Assembly (NCBI GenBank): GCA_019416455.1
Contig: DXXG01000004.1
Location: 1 to 64,000 of the forward strand
Direction: 5' to 3'
Origin: Clostridiales bacterium
Lineage (GTDB): Bacteria > Bacillota > Clostridia > Oscillospirales > Acutalibacteraceae
DNA length: 64,000 nt
Both the position numbers and the translations under genes were made by a program. The notes under the pieces were generated by a model. It ran no database searches. It saw nothing but the letters and a program-made list of their open reading frames with translations, and was not told the origin of the DNA. Below are positions 43,972 to 52,613 of this stretch, in pieces. The stretch's first letter is position 1; each line of letters starts with the position of its first letter.

Positions 43972-44375
43972 AAACTTTAACCGTACCTGCCCGTATTGAT
44001 CAGCTGGAGACCGTACAGGAATTTATTCAGCAGGAGTTAGAAGTTCAGGATTGTCTGCCCAAAGTGATGATGCAGATTTCCATCGCAGTGGAAGAGATCT
44101 TTGTCAACATTGCGCACTACGCATACCAGCCTGTGGAAGGCGACGCGACTATTCGATGCGAAGTTGGAGGAAATCCTCTTGAGGTGACGATCCAGTTCTT
44201 GGATCACGGCAAACCCTACAACCCCTTGGAAAAAGATGACCCAGATGTTACTCTGTCTGCGGAGGAGCGGGGAATTGGCGGCCTTGGAATTTTCATGGTG
44301 AAAAAAAGCATGGATTCCTTGGATTATGAATACAAGGACGGCAAAAATATCCTCACAATTAAGAAAAGTCTCTGA
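43968..44375 (+). CDS. RsbW-like serine kinase / anti-sigma factor
   Basis: 135 residues, overlapping the phosphatase gene by 4 bases. GHKL motifs: N-box ISIAVEEIFVNIAHYAY, G1 box FLDHGKPYNP, G2 region GIGGLGIFMVKK. It should phosphorylate the STAS protein. No sigma-B-type sigma factor is encoded beside it, so the output partner is unknown. Last gene of the operon, followed by a terminator. Confidence 0.9.
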   Translation: MKTLTVPARIDQLETVQEFIQQELEVQDCLPKVMMQISIAVEEIFVNIAHYAYQPVEGDATIRCEVGGNPLEVTIQFLDHGKPYNPLEKDDPDVTLSAEERGIGGLGIFMVKKSMDSLDYEYKDGKNILTIKKSL

Positions 44376-44380
44376 TAGCG

Positions 44381-44420
44381 AGCGGCCCGGCGATGTGAAA
44401 ACAACGTCAGGCCGCTTTTT
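44381..44420 (+). terminator. Terminator of the partner-switching operon
   Basis: AGCGGCC / GGCCGCT stem (44381-44387 with 44410-44416), partly extended inside by GGCG/CGTC pairing, followed by TTTTT. Confidence 0.88.
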
Positions 44421-44519
44421 CAATAGTCAAGATACAGCGATGAAATAACGTGAAGAAATTATTTTTAAGCTGTAAGATTTCTTGAAAAAAGTTGATTAAT
44501 AGTATGGGAGGTGAGGAGC

Positions 44520-45086
44520 ATGGACGATCAGCAAATTGTAAAATTGTATTGGGACCGGGACCCTCAGGCGATCGCTTGTTCCAAGGAGAAGTACGGAGGT
44601 TACTGTTTCACCGTGGCGGACCATATCCTTTGCAACTGGGCGGATTCGGAAGAGTGTGTCAATGATACCTGGCTCCATGCTTGGAACAGGATCCCGCCTC
44701 ACCAGCCCAGCGCGCTGCGGATGTTTTTGGCGAAGATCACCCGCCGGCTGGCGTTCAACCGGTTCAAATCCTTTTCCGTCCAAAAGCGGGGCGGGGGAGA
44801 GCTCCCTCTGGTTTTGGACGAACTGGCGGAATGTGTGGGTGATGAAGAGGATGTGGAAGATTCTTTCATCGCCAAAGAACTGGGAGAAAGCGTTCGGCAG
44901 TTCGTTCTCGCTTTGCCTGCCCGAGAAGGGGATATCTTTGTCCGGCGTTATTTTTTCACGGAGGCTGTCTCGGAGATCGCCCAGAAATATGGGCTCACCG
45001 CAAACTATGTGTCTGTCATTCTCAATCGGACCCGTCACAAACTGAAACTGCATTTGATAAAGGAGGGATTGATAGATGAATCGTAA
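44520..45086 (+). CDS. ECF-type RNA polymerase sigma factor
   Basis: 188 residues from ATG 44520 behind GGGAGGTGAGGAGC. Sigma region 2 contains DSEECVNDTWLHAWNRIPPH. Region 4 is the HTH EAVSEIAQKYGLTANYVSVI. It overlaps the downstream membrane serpin gene by 11 bases, the position normally held by an anti-sigma factor gene. No promoter resembling its own target could be named with confidence in 44421-44519. Confidence 0.9.
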   Translation: MDDQQIVKLYWDRDPQAIACSKEKYGGYCFTVADHILCNWADSEECVNDTWLHAWNRIPPHQPSALRMFLAKITRRLAFNRFKSFSVQKRGGGELPLVLDELAECVGDEEDVEDSFIAKELGESVRQFVLALPAREGDIFVRRYFFTEAVSEIAQKYGLTANYVSVILNRTRHKLKLHLIKEGLIDES

Positions 45087-46647
45087 CCAGCTTTATGAAA
45101 GTATGGAACGCATTGACGATCAAGTGTTGGAGCGGAGCGAAAAGAGAAAAGGGATCAAGAAGCCCCTTTGGATGGGTGCCGTGGCCGCGGTACTGGTTGT
45201 GGCAGTGGCCGTTGGCATAGCTGTGCAGCCTCGCGTGCCCGTAGGGGGAGAGGTCGGTGCCACGACAGGACAGGCAACAGAGCAAGCGGTAGGGAAGGCA
45301 ACTGCGCTTAGGGTTGCCATGTATCCGGACATGGCGCCTTATCCTGACGAGAGCCAGTATATGAACAATGGGGACCAGACCGATGGTGCCCAAGGAGCTT
45401 CCCAAACGCCCAATCCCGGGGAGAGCCAGTATGTGAGCGGGTCGGAACAGACTTTTGATTCCGACGGATTTTCCAAAGCGTACGATGCCTGGTGGGAATC
45501 CCTTCAGGCCCAGAGGCGGGACACGGGATATACCCAAGGCTTGGAAAGCTTTTGGGAGAAAACCGTCCCGGTGTTTTTGGACGGAGAGTCGGGAGAAAAC
45601 CGGGCTTATTCTCCCTTAAATGTGTACATGGCTTTGGGAATGCTGGCGGAGCTTACCGGCGGCGATTCCCGGCAGCAGGTGCTGGATCTGCTGGGCGCTT
45701 CGGACATAGACGCTCTGCGGAGTCAAGCTAATGACTTGTGGAACGCCAACTATTGGAACGACGGCGCCACTGCCTCGATCCTTGCCAGTTCCCTGTGGCT
45801 TAGGGAGGATATTTCCTATGTGGACTCTACCTTGGATACCTTGGCGGACACCTACTATGCTTCCTCCTTCCAGGGGGAGATGGGTTCTCCGGAGCTGGAC
45901 CAGATGCTGCGGGACTGGATCAACGATCAGACAGGCGGTCTGTTGGAGGACCAGGTGGGAGAACTCACCCTGAAGCCGGATACTGTTCTGGCCCTGGCCA
46001 CCACCCTGTACTTCCAGGCCAAATGGAACCAGGAGTTCTCGGAAACCGGTAATGTGACTCAGGCCTTTCACGGGCCCAATGGGGACAAAGACGTAGAGTT
46101 CATGCGTACCAGCGTGACAAACACCTATTACTGGGGAGAAAATTTCGGCGCGGTGGGGCTATCTCTGGAAAATAATGGAGCTATGTGGTTCGTGCTCCCT
46201 GACGAGGGAACCACCCCTGAGGAACTTTTACAGGACAGCCAAGCTATGGAGTTCCTGTTTTCAGACGGGGGGACCGACGCTTGGGAGAACGGTAAGTCGC
46301 TGACCATCAATATGTCTGTTCCCAAGTTTGATATCAGTTCCCAGATGGACCTGCTGGGCGGGTTGGAGACCCTGGGGGTCACCGACGCCCTGGACCCGGA
46401 ACTGGCGGATTTTTCTCCCACCACGGAGGATGTGGAGGAATTGTACCTGTCCATGGCGCAGCACGGGGTGAGGGTTGCCATCGACGAGGAAGGAGTCACC
46501 GCGGCGGCTTATACGGTGATGGCGGCCTGCGGAAGTGGGATGCCTCCTGAGGAGGAGATGGACTTCGTGCTGGACCGGCCCTTCTTGTTCTGCGTCACCA
46601 GCCAGGACGGACTGCCTTTGTTTGTGGGCATTGTGAATCAGCCGTAA
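45076..46647 (+). CDS. Membrane-anchored serpin (serine protease inhibitor)
   Basis: 523 residues behind AAAGGAGG. A ~33-residue cytoplasmic N-terminus, one membrane helix (~34-53, WMGAVAAVLVVAVAVGIAV), a ~100-residue low-complexity linker, then a serpin domain (~150-523) with TTLYFQAKWNQEFS and the C-terminal PFLFCVTSQDGLPLFVGIV. The hinge EEGVTAAAYTVMAA has the small residues needed for inhibition, and the scissile bond falls near Cys-Gly-Ser-Gly. It should trap extracellular serine proteases. Coupling to an ECF sigma gene suggests its N-terminus may act as anti-sigma; that is inference. Confidence 0.88.
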   Translation: MNRNQLYESMERIDDQVLERSEKRKGIKKPLWMGAVAAVLVVAVAVGIAVQPRVPVGGEVGATTGQATEQAVGKATALRVAMYPDMAPYPDESQYMNNGDQTDGAQGASQTPNPGESQYVSGSEQTFDSDGFSKAYDAWWESLQAQRRDTGYTQGLESFWEKTVPVFLDGESGENRAYSPLNVYMALGMLAELTGGDSRQQVLDLLGASDIDALRSQANDLWNANYWNDGATASILASSLWLREDISYVDSTLDTLADTYYASSFQGEMGSPELDQMLRDWINDQTGGLLEDQVGELTLKPDTVLALATTLYFQAKWNQEFSETGNVTQAFHGPNGDKDVEFMRTSVTNTYYWGENFGAVGLSLENNGAMWFVLPDEGTTPEELLQDSQAMEFLFSDGGTDAWENGKSLTINMSVPKFDISSQMDLLGGLETLGVTDALDPELADFSPTTEDVEELYLSMAQHGVRVAIDEEGVTAAAYTVMAACGSGMPPEEEMDFVLDRPFLFCVTSQDGLPLFVGIVNQP

Positions 46648-46654
46648 AAGCCGG

Positions 46655-46695
46655 AGAGGTTTCTGCTTTTTTTGCGGAAACCTCTTGCTTTTTTT
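46655..46695 (+). terminator. Terminator after the serpin gene
   Basis: 12-bp stem AGAGGTTTCTGC / GCGGAAACCTCT around seven T, followed by TGCTTTTTTT. Confidence 0.93.
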
Positions 46696-46713
46696 GAAAA
46701 GAGGCTGTATAAT
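46685..46713 (+). promoter_or_regulatory. tRNA-Leu promoter
   Basis: TTGCTT (46685-46690), 17 bases, TATAAT (46708-46713), ending 23 bases before the tRNA. The -35 lies inside the T-rich tail of the preceding terminator. Confidence 0.7.
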
Positions 46714-46736
46714 AATATCTGCTTTTCCATGTATTT

Positions 46737-46823
46737 GCCGGTGTGATGGAATTGGCAGACGTAGTGGACTCAAAATCCACCGGTAGCGATACCGTGCCGG
46801 TTCGAGTCCGGCCACCGGCACCA
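46737..46823 (+). tRNA. tRNA-Leu (anticodon CAA)
   Basis: Acceptor GCCGGTG / CACCGGC, anticodon stem GTGGA/TCCAC around CTCAAAA (anticodon CAA, leucine), a long variable arm as expected for a class II tRNA, T-arm GTTCGAGTCC, and encoded CCA at 46821-46823. Confidence 0.97.
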
Positions 46824-46870
46824 GGCTGAGCCTGGACGCGATTCGCGTCCTGCGCCCAGCCTTTTCTTTT
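46823..46870 (+). terminator. tRNA-Leu terminator
   Basis: Nested stems AGGCTG/CAGCCT and GGACGCG/CGCGTCC, followed by TTTTCTTTTT. Confidence 0.8.
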
Positions 46871-46939
46871 TATTCCGCTGCTTGCACCGTGAGAGGCATT
46901 TGTTGATCAACGCTTCGCAGGCATACACCAGGAAAGAAG

Positions 46940-46968
46940 CGCGCCTCGCCTTGTGAGGTGCGTTTTGT
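46940..46968 (+). terminator. Second terminator upstream of the nucleotidyltransferase gene
   Basis: 8-bp stem CGCGCCTC / GAGGTGCG (one G-T pair) followed by TTTTGTTA. Nothing else is seen between tRNA-Leu and 47030. Confidence 0.6.
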
Positions 46969-47039
46969 TATATGCTCCCTGGCGTTTGAAAAGCAGGAAT
47001 ATAGGAGAGTTTTAGTTGTATTGAAAGGCAGGAGTGAAC

Positions 47040-47828
47040 ATGTATCAGCACCATTTGGATTCTATCCAGCGAATGAAAGAGTATTTTGAGAACATGGACG
47101 GAGTCATCGCCCTGATCTTGGGCGGTTCTGTGGCCAAGGGTAACGAGCGGCCCGATTCTGATCTGGACGGCCTGGTGGTCCTCACTGACGAGGAGTACGA
47201 GAAAAAGGTGGCTCAGGGGATCACCTCTCAGAGTATTTTCGGCCACTGCACCTATCCCGAGGGCTATTTCGACGTGAAGTACATGAATAAGGATTATGTC
47301 CGTGCCGCGGCTCAGCGGGGAAGCGAGCCCACCCGAAATTCCTTTATCAAGGCTCAGGTTCTGTTCAGCAATGACCCGGAAATCACGGAACTGGTGCCCC
47401 AGATCGGAGTGTTCCAAAAAGGGGAGAGGGAGGAGAAGATGATCTCCTTCTATGGTCAGATGATGCTGAGCTATAATTATTTTCTGAAAGCTTGTAAGGC
47501 GGAGGGGTATAACCGGTTCCATGCCATTCACGAGATTGTTTACAGCGTGTACCGGATGATCCTTCAGGAGAACGAGATCTTGTTCCCCTGCAACCGGCGT
47601 TTGGAAGAGACGGTGGAGAAGGCGCCTCTCAAGCCAGAGAACATCACCGATCTGGGCAGGGCTGCCGCCCAGAAGCAGGACGACGCTTCCGTAGACGCCT
47701 TTGTGCAGGCCTATCTCAACTGGACAAAGTGGCCCTTCCCTGAGGACCTCAGCGGTCCCTATGCCCGCTGGGTCATGGACTTTGAACAGTGGTGGTACAG
47801 GCCCCGGCCCCTGGTGACCGAGTGGTAA
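47040..47828 (+). CDS. Pol-beta-type nucleotidyltransferase (aminoglycoside-nucleotidyltransferase-like)
   Basis: 262 residues from ATG 47040 behind GGAG; GTG 47034 is an alternative but overlaps the ribosome site. The nucleotidyltransferase motif is complete: LILGGSVAKGNERPDSDLDG, with two metal-binding Asp residues in DSDLD. The helical C-terminal half resembles substrate domains of antibiotic- or sugar-modifying family members. Substrate unknown; stand-alone gene. Confidence 0.8.
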   Translation: MYQHHLDSIQRMKEYFENMDGVIALILGGSVAKGNERPDSDLDGLVVLTDEEYEKKVAQGITSQSIFGHCTYPEGYFDVKYMNKDYVRAAAQRGSEPTRNSFIKAQVLFSNDPEITELVPQIGVFQKGEREEKMISFYGQMMLSYNYFLKACKAEGYNRFHAIHEIVYSVYRMILQENEILFPCNRRLEETVEKAPLKPENITDLGRAAAQKQDDASVDAFVQAYLNWTKWPFPEDLSGPYARWVMDFEQWWYRPRPLVTEW

Positions 47829-47848
47829 AATCGGGAAAGGCCAGCTGG

Positions 47849-47877
47849 TTGACAACCAAAACATGGAATGATACAAT
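47849..47877 (+). promoter_or_regulatory. Near-consensus sigma-A promoter of the beta-xylosidase gene
   Basis: TTGACA (47849-47854), 17 bases, TACAAT (47872-47877). It excludes any coding start before ~47884. Confidence 0.85.
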
Positions 47878-47888
47878 CAAACCATAAC

Positions 47889-47934
47889 ATGTCCGGTGGA
47901 GTGACGCGAAAGCGAAAACTGGGCTCCCGGACAT
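47889..47934 (+). promoter_or_regulatory. Two-stem RNA leader of the beta-xylosidase gene
   Basis: ATGTCCGG (47889-47896) pairs with CCGGACAT (47927-47934) and encloses CGC-GAAA-GCG. It starts within ~6 bases of the expected transcript start and is followed by TTTTC and the ribosome site. It could stabilise the 5' end or bind a ligand; no known riboswitch class recognised. Confidence 0.4.
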
Positions 47935-47960
47935 TTTCATTCAGTGAAGGAGGAATTGTT

Positions 47961-49985
47961 TTGATTTATTATGTTTCTGCCAGTGTGAAGCGCAGCGGAG
48001 ATGGTTCCAAAGAGCTGCCCTTCCAGACGATTTCCGAGGCGGCCAAGATCGCCGTTGCCGGCGATGAAGTGGTTGTACTGCCCGGTTTCTACCGTGAGTG
48101 GGTGGATCCCCAAAACGGCGGCGAAAGCGATGACTGCCGCATTACCTACCGTTCCGAGGTCCCCGGCGGCGCTGTGATCACCGGTTCCGAGGTGGTCAAG
48201 TCCTGGCAGTCCTATGAGGGCGACGTGTGGGTTGCCCGCATCCCCAACGGTGTGTTCGGGGAATACAACCCCTACACCACCCTGATCGAAGGCGACTGGT
48301 ACATTCCCGCAAAGCCCTTCCATACTGGTGAAGTCTATCTCAACGGCAAGTCCATGTATGAGGCTGAGGAGCTGGATGGCGTGCTCAATCCCCAGGTGTT
48401 CAAGCCCTCTTGGGATCCCGAGTTTACCGTTTACCGCTGGTACACCTGCCAGGAAAACGGTGAGACCGTGATCTACGCTAACTTCCACGGCGTCAATCCC
48501 AACGAGGAGAACGTGGAGATCAACGTGCGCCGCAACTGCTTCTACCCCAGCAAGACCGGCGTCAACTACATCACCCTGTCTGGTTTCGTGGTGCGTCAGG
48601 CCGCCACTCAGTGGGCTCCTCCCACCGCTTACCAGGAAGGCATGATCGGCCCCCATTGGTCCAAGGGCTGGATCATTGAGGACTGCGAAGTGTCCGATTC
48701 CAAGTGCTCCGGCATTTCCCTGGGCAAGTTCCGTCAGCCTGAGAACGACAACAAGTGGCTCAAGACCAAGTACAAGGACGGCACCCAGACCGAGCGTGAA
48801 TGCATCTGCCTGGCTCAGATCCAGGGCTGGACCAAGGAAAACATTGGCCACCACATCATCCGCCGCTGCAACATCCACGACTGCGGCCAGACCGGTATCG
48901 TGGGCCATCTGGGCGGTGTGTTCTCCATCATCGAGGACAACCATATCCATCATATCAACAACAAGCAGAACCTGTCCGGCGCTGAGATCGGCGGCATCAA
49001 GATGCATGCTGCTATCGACGTGATCTACCGCCGCAACCATATCCACCACTGCACCCGGGGCATCTGGCTGGACTGGCAGGCTCAGGGCACTCGTGTCACC
49101 CAGAACCTGTTCCACGACAACACTCTGCCCAATCTGGGCGAGAACCCCGAGAAGGAAGAACTGCAAGGCATGGGCGAGGATATCTTCGTGGAAGTTTCCC
49201 ACGGTCCTACCCTCATCGACAACAACCTGCTGCTGTCCACCCGTTCTCTGAAGCTGGCGGCTCAGGGCATCGCTGTGGTCCACAACCTGATCGGCGGCTC
49301 CCTGACCTGCGTGGGCCGTGGCACTGACAACGGCGCCAAGACCCTCTCTTCTTCCCGGTACACTCCCTATCATGTGGCTCACCGGACAGAAGTCATGGGC
49401 TTTATGACCTTCCTCCACGGTGATATGCGGTTCTACAACAACATCTTCGTCCAGCAGGAAGTCCATCCCGCTCTGGTGGAGATGCAGGAATACGCCAAGG
49501 AACACTACAATCAGTGGGACGACAGCAACGTGGACGTGGGCACCTTCAAGTACGACGGTTATCCCACCTTCGAGGAATGGGACAAGGAATTTGAAGGCTA
49601 CTGCGGCATGGGTTCCGAGCCCAGCGACCGGTATTACATCCATCTGCCCGTGTGGGCCGGCGGCAACGTGTACTTCGGCGGAGCCAAGGCTTGGGAGAAG
49701 GAGACCGACGCTGCCGTTATCCCCGAGAAGGTGACTCTGAACCTGAAGGAGCAGGACGGCAAGTACACTTTGGAGACCAACCTCTACGAGCTGATGCCTG
49801 AGGTTAAGACTCCCAGTGTGTCCACCGAGTTCCTGGGCGCCGCTTTCGAGCCCGAAGAGAAGTTTGAGAATCCCGATGGCACGCCCATCATCTTCAATCA
49901 GGACTATTTCGGCCGTCATCGCGCCGTCAATCCCAAGCCCGGTCCCTTCGAGGCTGAGACTGAGCTTCAGGAAGCCCTGTTTTGA
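47961..49985 (+). CDS. GH120-family beta-xylosidase (right-handed beta-helix)
   Basis: 674 residues from TTG 47961 behind GAAGGAGG; the longer open frame from 47868 runs through the promoter. The sequence resembles GH120 beta-xylosidase XylC throughout (ITYRSEVPGGAVITGSE, VEINVRRNCFYPSKTG, APPTAYQEGMIGPHWSKGWI). The two catalytic residues of that family align by motif with D371 in WLDWQAQGTR and E411 in IFVEVSHGP. No signal peptide, so it acts on imported xylo-oligosaccharides. Strong promoter and optimised codons indicate high expression. Confidence 0.88.
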   Translation: MIYYVSASVKRSGDGSKELPFQTISEAAKIAVAGDEVVVLPGFYREWVDPQNGGESDDCRITYRSEVPGGAVITGSEVVKSWQSYEGDVWVARIPNGVFGEYNPYTTLIEGDWYIPAKPFHTGEVYLNGKSMYEAEELDGVLNPQVFKPSWDPEFTVYRWYTCQENGETVIYANFHGVNPNEENVEINVRRNCFYPSKTGVNYITLSGFVVRQAATQWAPPTAYQEGMIGPHWSKGWIIEDCEVSDSKCSGISLGKFRQPENDNKWLKTKYKDGTQTERECICLAQIQGWTKENIGHHIIRRCNIHDCGQTGIVGHLGGVFSIIEDNHIHHINNKQNLSGAEIGGIKMHAAIDVIYRRNHIHHCTRGIWLDWQAQGTRVTQNLFHDNTLPNLGENPEKEELQGMGEDIFVEVSHGPTLIDNNLLLSTRSLKLAAQGIAVVHNLIGGSLTCVGRGTDNGAKTLSSSRYTPYHVAHRTEVMGFMTFLHGDMRFYNNIFVQQEVHPALVEMQEYAKEHYNQWDDSNVDVGTFKYDGYPTFEEWDKEFEGYCGMGSEPSDRYYIHLPVWAGGNVYFGGAKAWEKETDAAVIPEKVTLNLKEQDGKYTLETNLYELMPEVKTPSVSTEFLGAAFEPEEKFENPDGTPIIFNQDYFGRHRAVNPKPGPFEAETELQEALF

Positions 49986-50668
49986 GTGAGGAGCTTTTGA
50001 CCCTTCGACCCATCGCCCATATCCACACCCAGTTCCCGGAGAAATTTGGGATCCCCCGGCAGAGCGGTCTGGTTGAGGACCTGCGGGCCCGGGTGGTCTT
50101 TCAGCGGGAGTACCGGATCCGGGAAGCCTTCCGTGGATTGGAGGATTTTTCCCACCTGTGGCTCCTGTGGCAGTTTACCGAGAGCCGAGGTTGGTCCCCT
50201 ACGGTGCGTCCGCCCCGTTTGGGGGGAAACCAACGGATGGGGGTATTCGCCACTCGTTCCCCTTTCCGGCCTAACCCGATTGGACTTTCCTGTGTGAAGC
50301 TGGAAGCAGTGGAGTATGACGCTCCCGATGGTCCGGCGCTGTTGGTGAGGGGGGCGGATCTGCTGGATGGCACGCCCATTCTGGATGTGAAGCCCTATGT
50401 GCCTTTGGCGGACTGCCGGCCTGACGCAAAGGGAAGTTTTTCCGATCAGCATCGGGAGGACAGGCTTTCCGTGGAGATTCCCCCGGCACTTTTGGAAAAA
50501 GTGGCCCAGGATCTGCGGCCGGCTTTGCTGGGAGTGCTTTCTCAGGACCCCAGACCTTCCTATCAGAAAGATCCGGAGCGGGTCTATGGGATGGCGTTTG
50601 CCGGGTTGGAGATCAAGTTCACAGTGGATGGGGAGACCCTCCACGTCATAGAGATCCTGCAAGCATGA
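49982..50668 (+). CDS. trmO: tRNA (t6A37)-methyltransferase TrmO-like protein
   Basis: 228 residues from TTG 49982, overlapping the xylosidase stop; TTG 49997 is an alternative. TsaA/TrmO motifs: FPEKFGIPRQSGLVEDLRAR, FSHLWLLWQF, GVFATRSPFRPNPIGLSCVK. TrmO methylates t6A37 of ANN-reading tRNAs using SAM. Coupling to a xylosidase gene looks incidental. Confidence 0.9.
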   Translation: MSEELLTLRPIAHIHTQFPEKFGIPRQSGLVEDLRARVVFQREYRIREAFRGLEDFSHLWLLWQFTESRGWSPTVRPPRLGGNQRMGVFATRSPFRPNPIGLSCVKLEAVEYDAPDGPALLVRGADLLDGTPILDVKPYVPLADCRPDAKGSFSDQHREDRLSVEIPPALLEKVAQDLRPALLGVLSQDPRPSYQKDPERVYGMAFAGLEIKFTVDGETLHVIEILQA

Positions 50669-50704
50669 AAAAAAGCTGTCGTGAGAGATCACGGCAGCTT
50701 TTTT
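50668..50704. terminator. Bidirectional terminator between trmO and the antiporter gene
   Basis: GCTGTCGTGA / TCACGGCAGC (one G-T pair) with a GAGA loop, flanked by seven A and six T, so it serves both converging genes. Confidence 0.92.
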
Positions 50705-50727
50705 GTTTGGAGCTATGGTGAAGAGTT

Positions 50728-51981
50728 TCAAGAGCTGGAGACGCTTTCTTGTGTCTCAGGAAGTTCCCCTTTGTGGAATTCTCCTGCCCATTCAAAGCCT
50801 TTTTTCGCCACTATCACGGCGATGATCTCATTGATAACAGCCGCTGCGGCAATAGTGCCTTGAATGATTTTAGCACATTCCGGTGCGGGGCCGTTCAGTA
50901 CGGAAACGGCTATCCCGGTAAAGACCAAGGACACGCCTGAGTGGGGCAGCAGGGTAAGACCAAGAAAATTTCGCACGGTTTTGGGAGATTTGGTGATAGC
51001 CGCGCCGAAGAAGGCACCGAAGTATTTGCCGATGGCCCGGGAGAGGATATAGATGGCGGTGAACAAGCCCGCGCCTAGGATCAGGTGGTAATCCAGCGGC
51101 GCTCCCAGATTGAGGATTACAACGATCATAGCGACGCCCAAAATGGGATTGAAGGCTTTCATGATTTGATCCAACCGTTTTTCTGTGACCATATTGGCAA
51201 AGGTTGCAGAAAACGCCATGCCGATGAGCATGAAGTTGAGTACAGGGCGGGGAAGCAGGCTGTTCCCAAGAAAGCCAGCTCCTGCGGCAATCAAGATGAA
51301 CGCGGCCAGGATCAGAAGCGTTGTGGACGCGGGACGCTCCTTGCGCAAGACCAGGCCCGCAAGCAGTCCGATGACAACGCCGATCACCAGGGGGAGGATC
51401 ACAACCAGGGGAATCAGCAGAGTGGGGAGATTGCCGGAGGACAAGTTGCCGGCAACTACTGCCACCGTACAGAAAAATACAACGCATCCAACGATGTCAT
51501 CCAACGCCGCCATGGGGATCAGGGCGGAAGTCACAGGGCCTCGGGTTTTGTATTCCCGGACAATGGACAACGCGGGAGCGGGAGCCGTAGCCAGGGCGAT
51601 ACCGCCGAACAGGAACGCCAGATACAGGGGGATGTGGGAGAAGTAAAAGACGATCCCGAATACCAAGGACACGAACAGGAAGGTACCCAAGGACTGTGTC
51701 AGGGTTGTGATGATAATGGACCGGCCGGACTGTTTCAGTTTTCTCCAAACCAGTTCCGTGCCGATCATCAGGCCCACAGCACACTCCAAGATGTGTACCA
51801 CACTCTCATACCAAACGGCGTTCAACAAGGAGTCATTTAGCAGGGACAAAGCATGAGGCCCCAAGATCATGCCGGTCAGAAGCCATCCTAGGATGGAGGG
51901 CAGCTTCAGCTTTGAAAGCAGGAAGCCCGCCAGATAGGCCAGAACAATGGTGACCAACAGCCGGAGAATAGATAGGATCAT
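50728..51981 (-). CDS. CPA2-type cation:proton antiporter
   Basis: 417 residues with about 12 membrane helices. Family motifs: LPSILGWLLTGMILGPHAL near the N-terminus and ALATAPAPALSIVREYKTRG, then ALDDIVGCVVFF with the paired ion-binding acidic residues. No RCK/TrkA domain at the C-terminus. It should exchange Na+ or K+ for H+. Its start overlaps the TetR gene's stop by 4 bases, so the two form an operon. Confidence 0.87.
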   Translation of the reverse strand: MILSILRLLVTIVLAYLAGFLLSKLKLPSILGWLLTGMILGPHALSLLNDSLLNAVWYESVVHILECAVGLMIGTELVWRKLKQSGRSIIITTLTQSLGTFLFVSLVFGIVFYFSHIPLYLAFLFGGIALATAPAPALSIVREYKTRGPVTSALIPMAALDDIVGCVVFFCTVAVVAGNLSSGNLPTLLIPLVVILPLVIGVVIGLLAGLVLRKERPASTTLLILAAFILIAAGAGFLGNSLLPRPVLNFMLIGMAFSATFANMVTEKRLDQIMKAFNPILGVAMIVVILNLGAPLDYHLILGAGLFTAIYILSRAIGKYFGAFFGAAITKSPKTVRNFLGLTLLPHSGVSLVFTGIAVSVLNGPAPECAKIIQGTIAAAAVINEIIAVIVAKKGFEWAGEFHKGELPETQESVSSS

Positions 51982-52592
51982 GAGTGGTCACCCCTTTCCA
52001 CGATGCCGTACAGCATCAGATCCAGGATCTTCGCCAAGCGGCTCTCGTGTTCGGATCCTAGGAATTGCAGATCCTTTCCAGCGTAGGCAGAGCTGCTGAA
52101 ATAGCCGTTGAACATTTCCTGCATGATCTCGTAATAGTCCAGGGCGTCCTGTTCGGTAACGCCTTCCCGCAGTGTCAGATTTTCCAAAGCGTTGCGGTAG
52201 ACGGTCCGGTTGAAGGCGTCAAACTCTTTTTTGCGCTCTTGAATAGCGGTTTTCAATTTCTCCGGCGGCTGTAAGACGGCTTCAAAAAAGATTCTGGCGT
52301 AGAGTGGGTACGCGGAAAAGAATTGAAAACGCCGCTCCATGTACCGTTGAAGCTCCGCACCGGATTCCTGTCCCTGTAAATAGTTTGTCACCTGCTCAAA
52401 GCATCGGGAGACGCAGGCCAGGTACAGTTCCTCTTTGCTGGCAAAATTGTGGTAGAGCAGCCCCTTAGTGATATTGTGTTCCCCGCAGATCTCTCCCACA
52501 GTGGCGGCTGTGTAGCCTTTTGTTCCAAATTCTTCAATGGCCGCGGTTAAGATCCGTTCTCGGGTGCGGCTGGTCTTTTCTTCCTGGGTCAT
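51978..52592 (-). CDS. TetR-family regulator
   Basis: 204 residues from ATG 52592 behind AAGGTGG (GTG 52601 is less likely). The N-terminal TetR HTH is RERILTAAIEEFGTKGYTAA, TVGEICGEHNITKGLLYHNF. The C-terminal ~140 helical residues are the ligand domain. Two operator-like palindromes flank its promoter, so it probably represses itself and the antiporter. Confidence 0.93.
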   Translation of the reverse strand: MTQEEKTSRTRERILTAAIEEFGTKGYTAATVGEICGEHNITKGLLYHNFASKEELYLACVSRCFEQVTNYLQGQESGAELQRYMERRFQFFSAYPLYARIFFEAVLQPPEKLKTAIQERKKEFDAFNRTVYRNALENLTLREGVTEQDALDYYEIMQEMFNGYFSSSAYAGKDLQFLGSEHESRLAKILDLMLYGIVERGDHS

Positions 52593-52613
52593 AAAATCCA
52601 CCTTGCAATAAAA

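Noticed and set aside
47937..49919. 660-codon open frame on the minus strand opposite the xylosidase
   Set aside because: Antisense shadow of a codon-biased gene; composition is low-complexity Val/Gly/His/Asp without family motifs.
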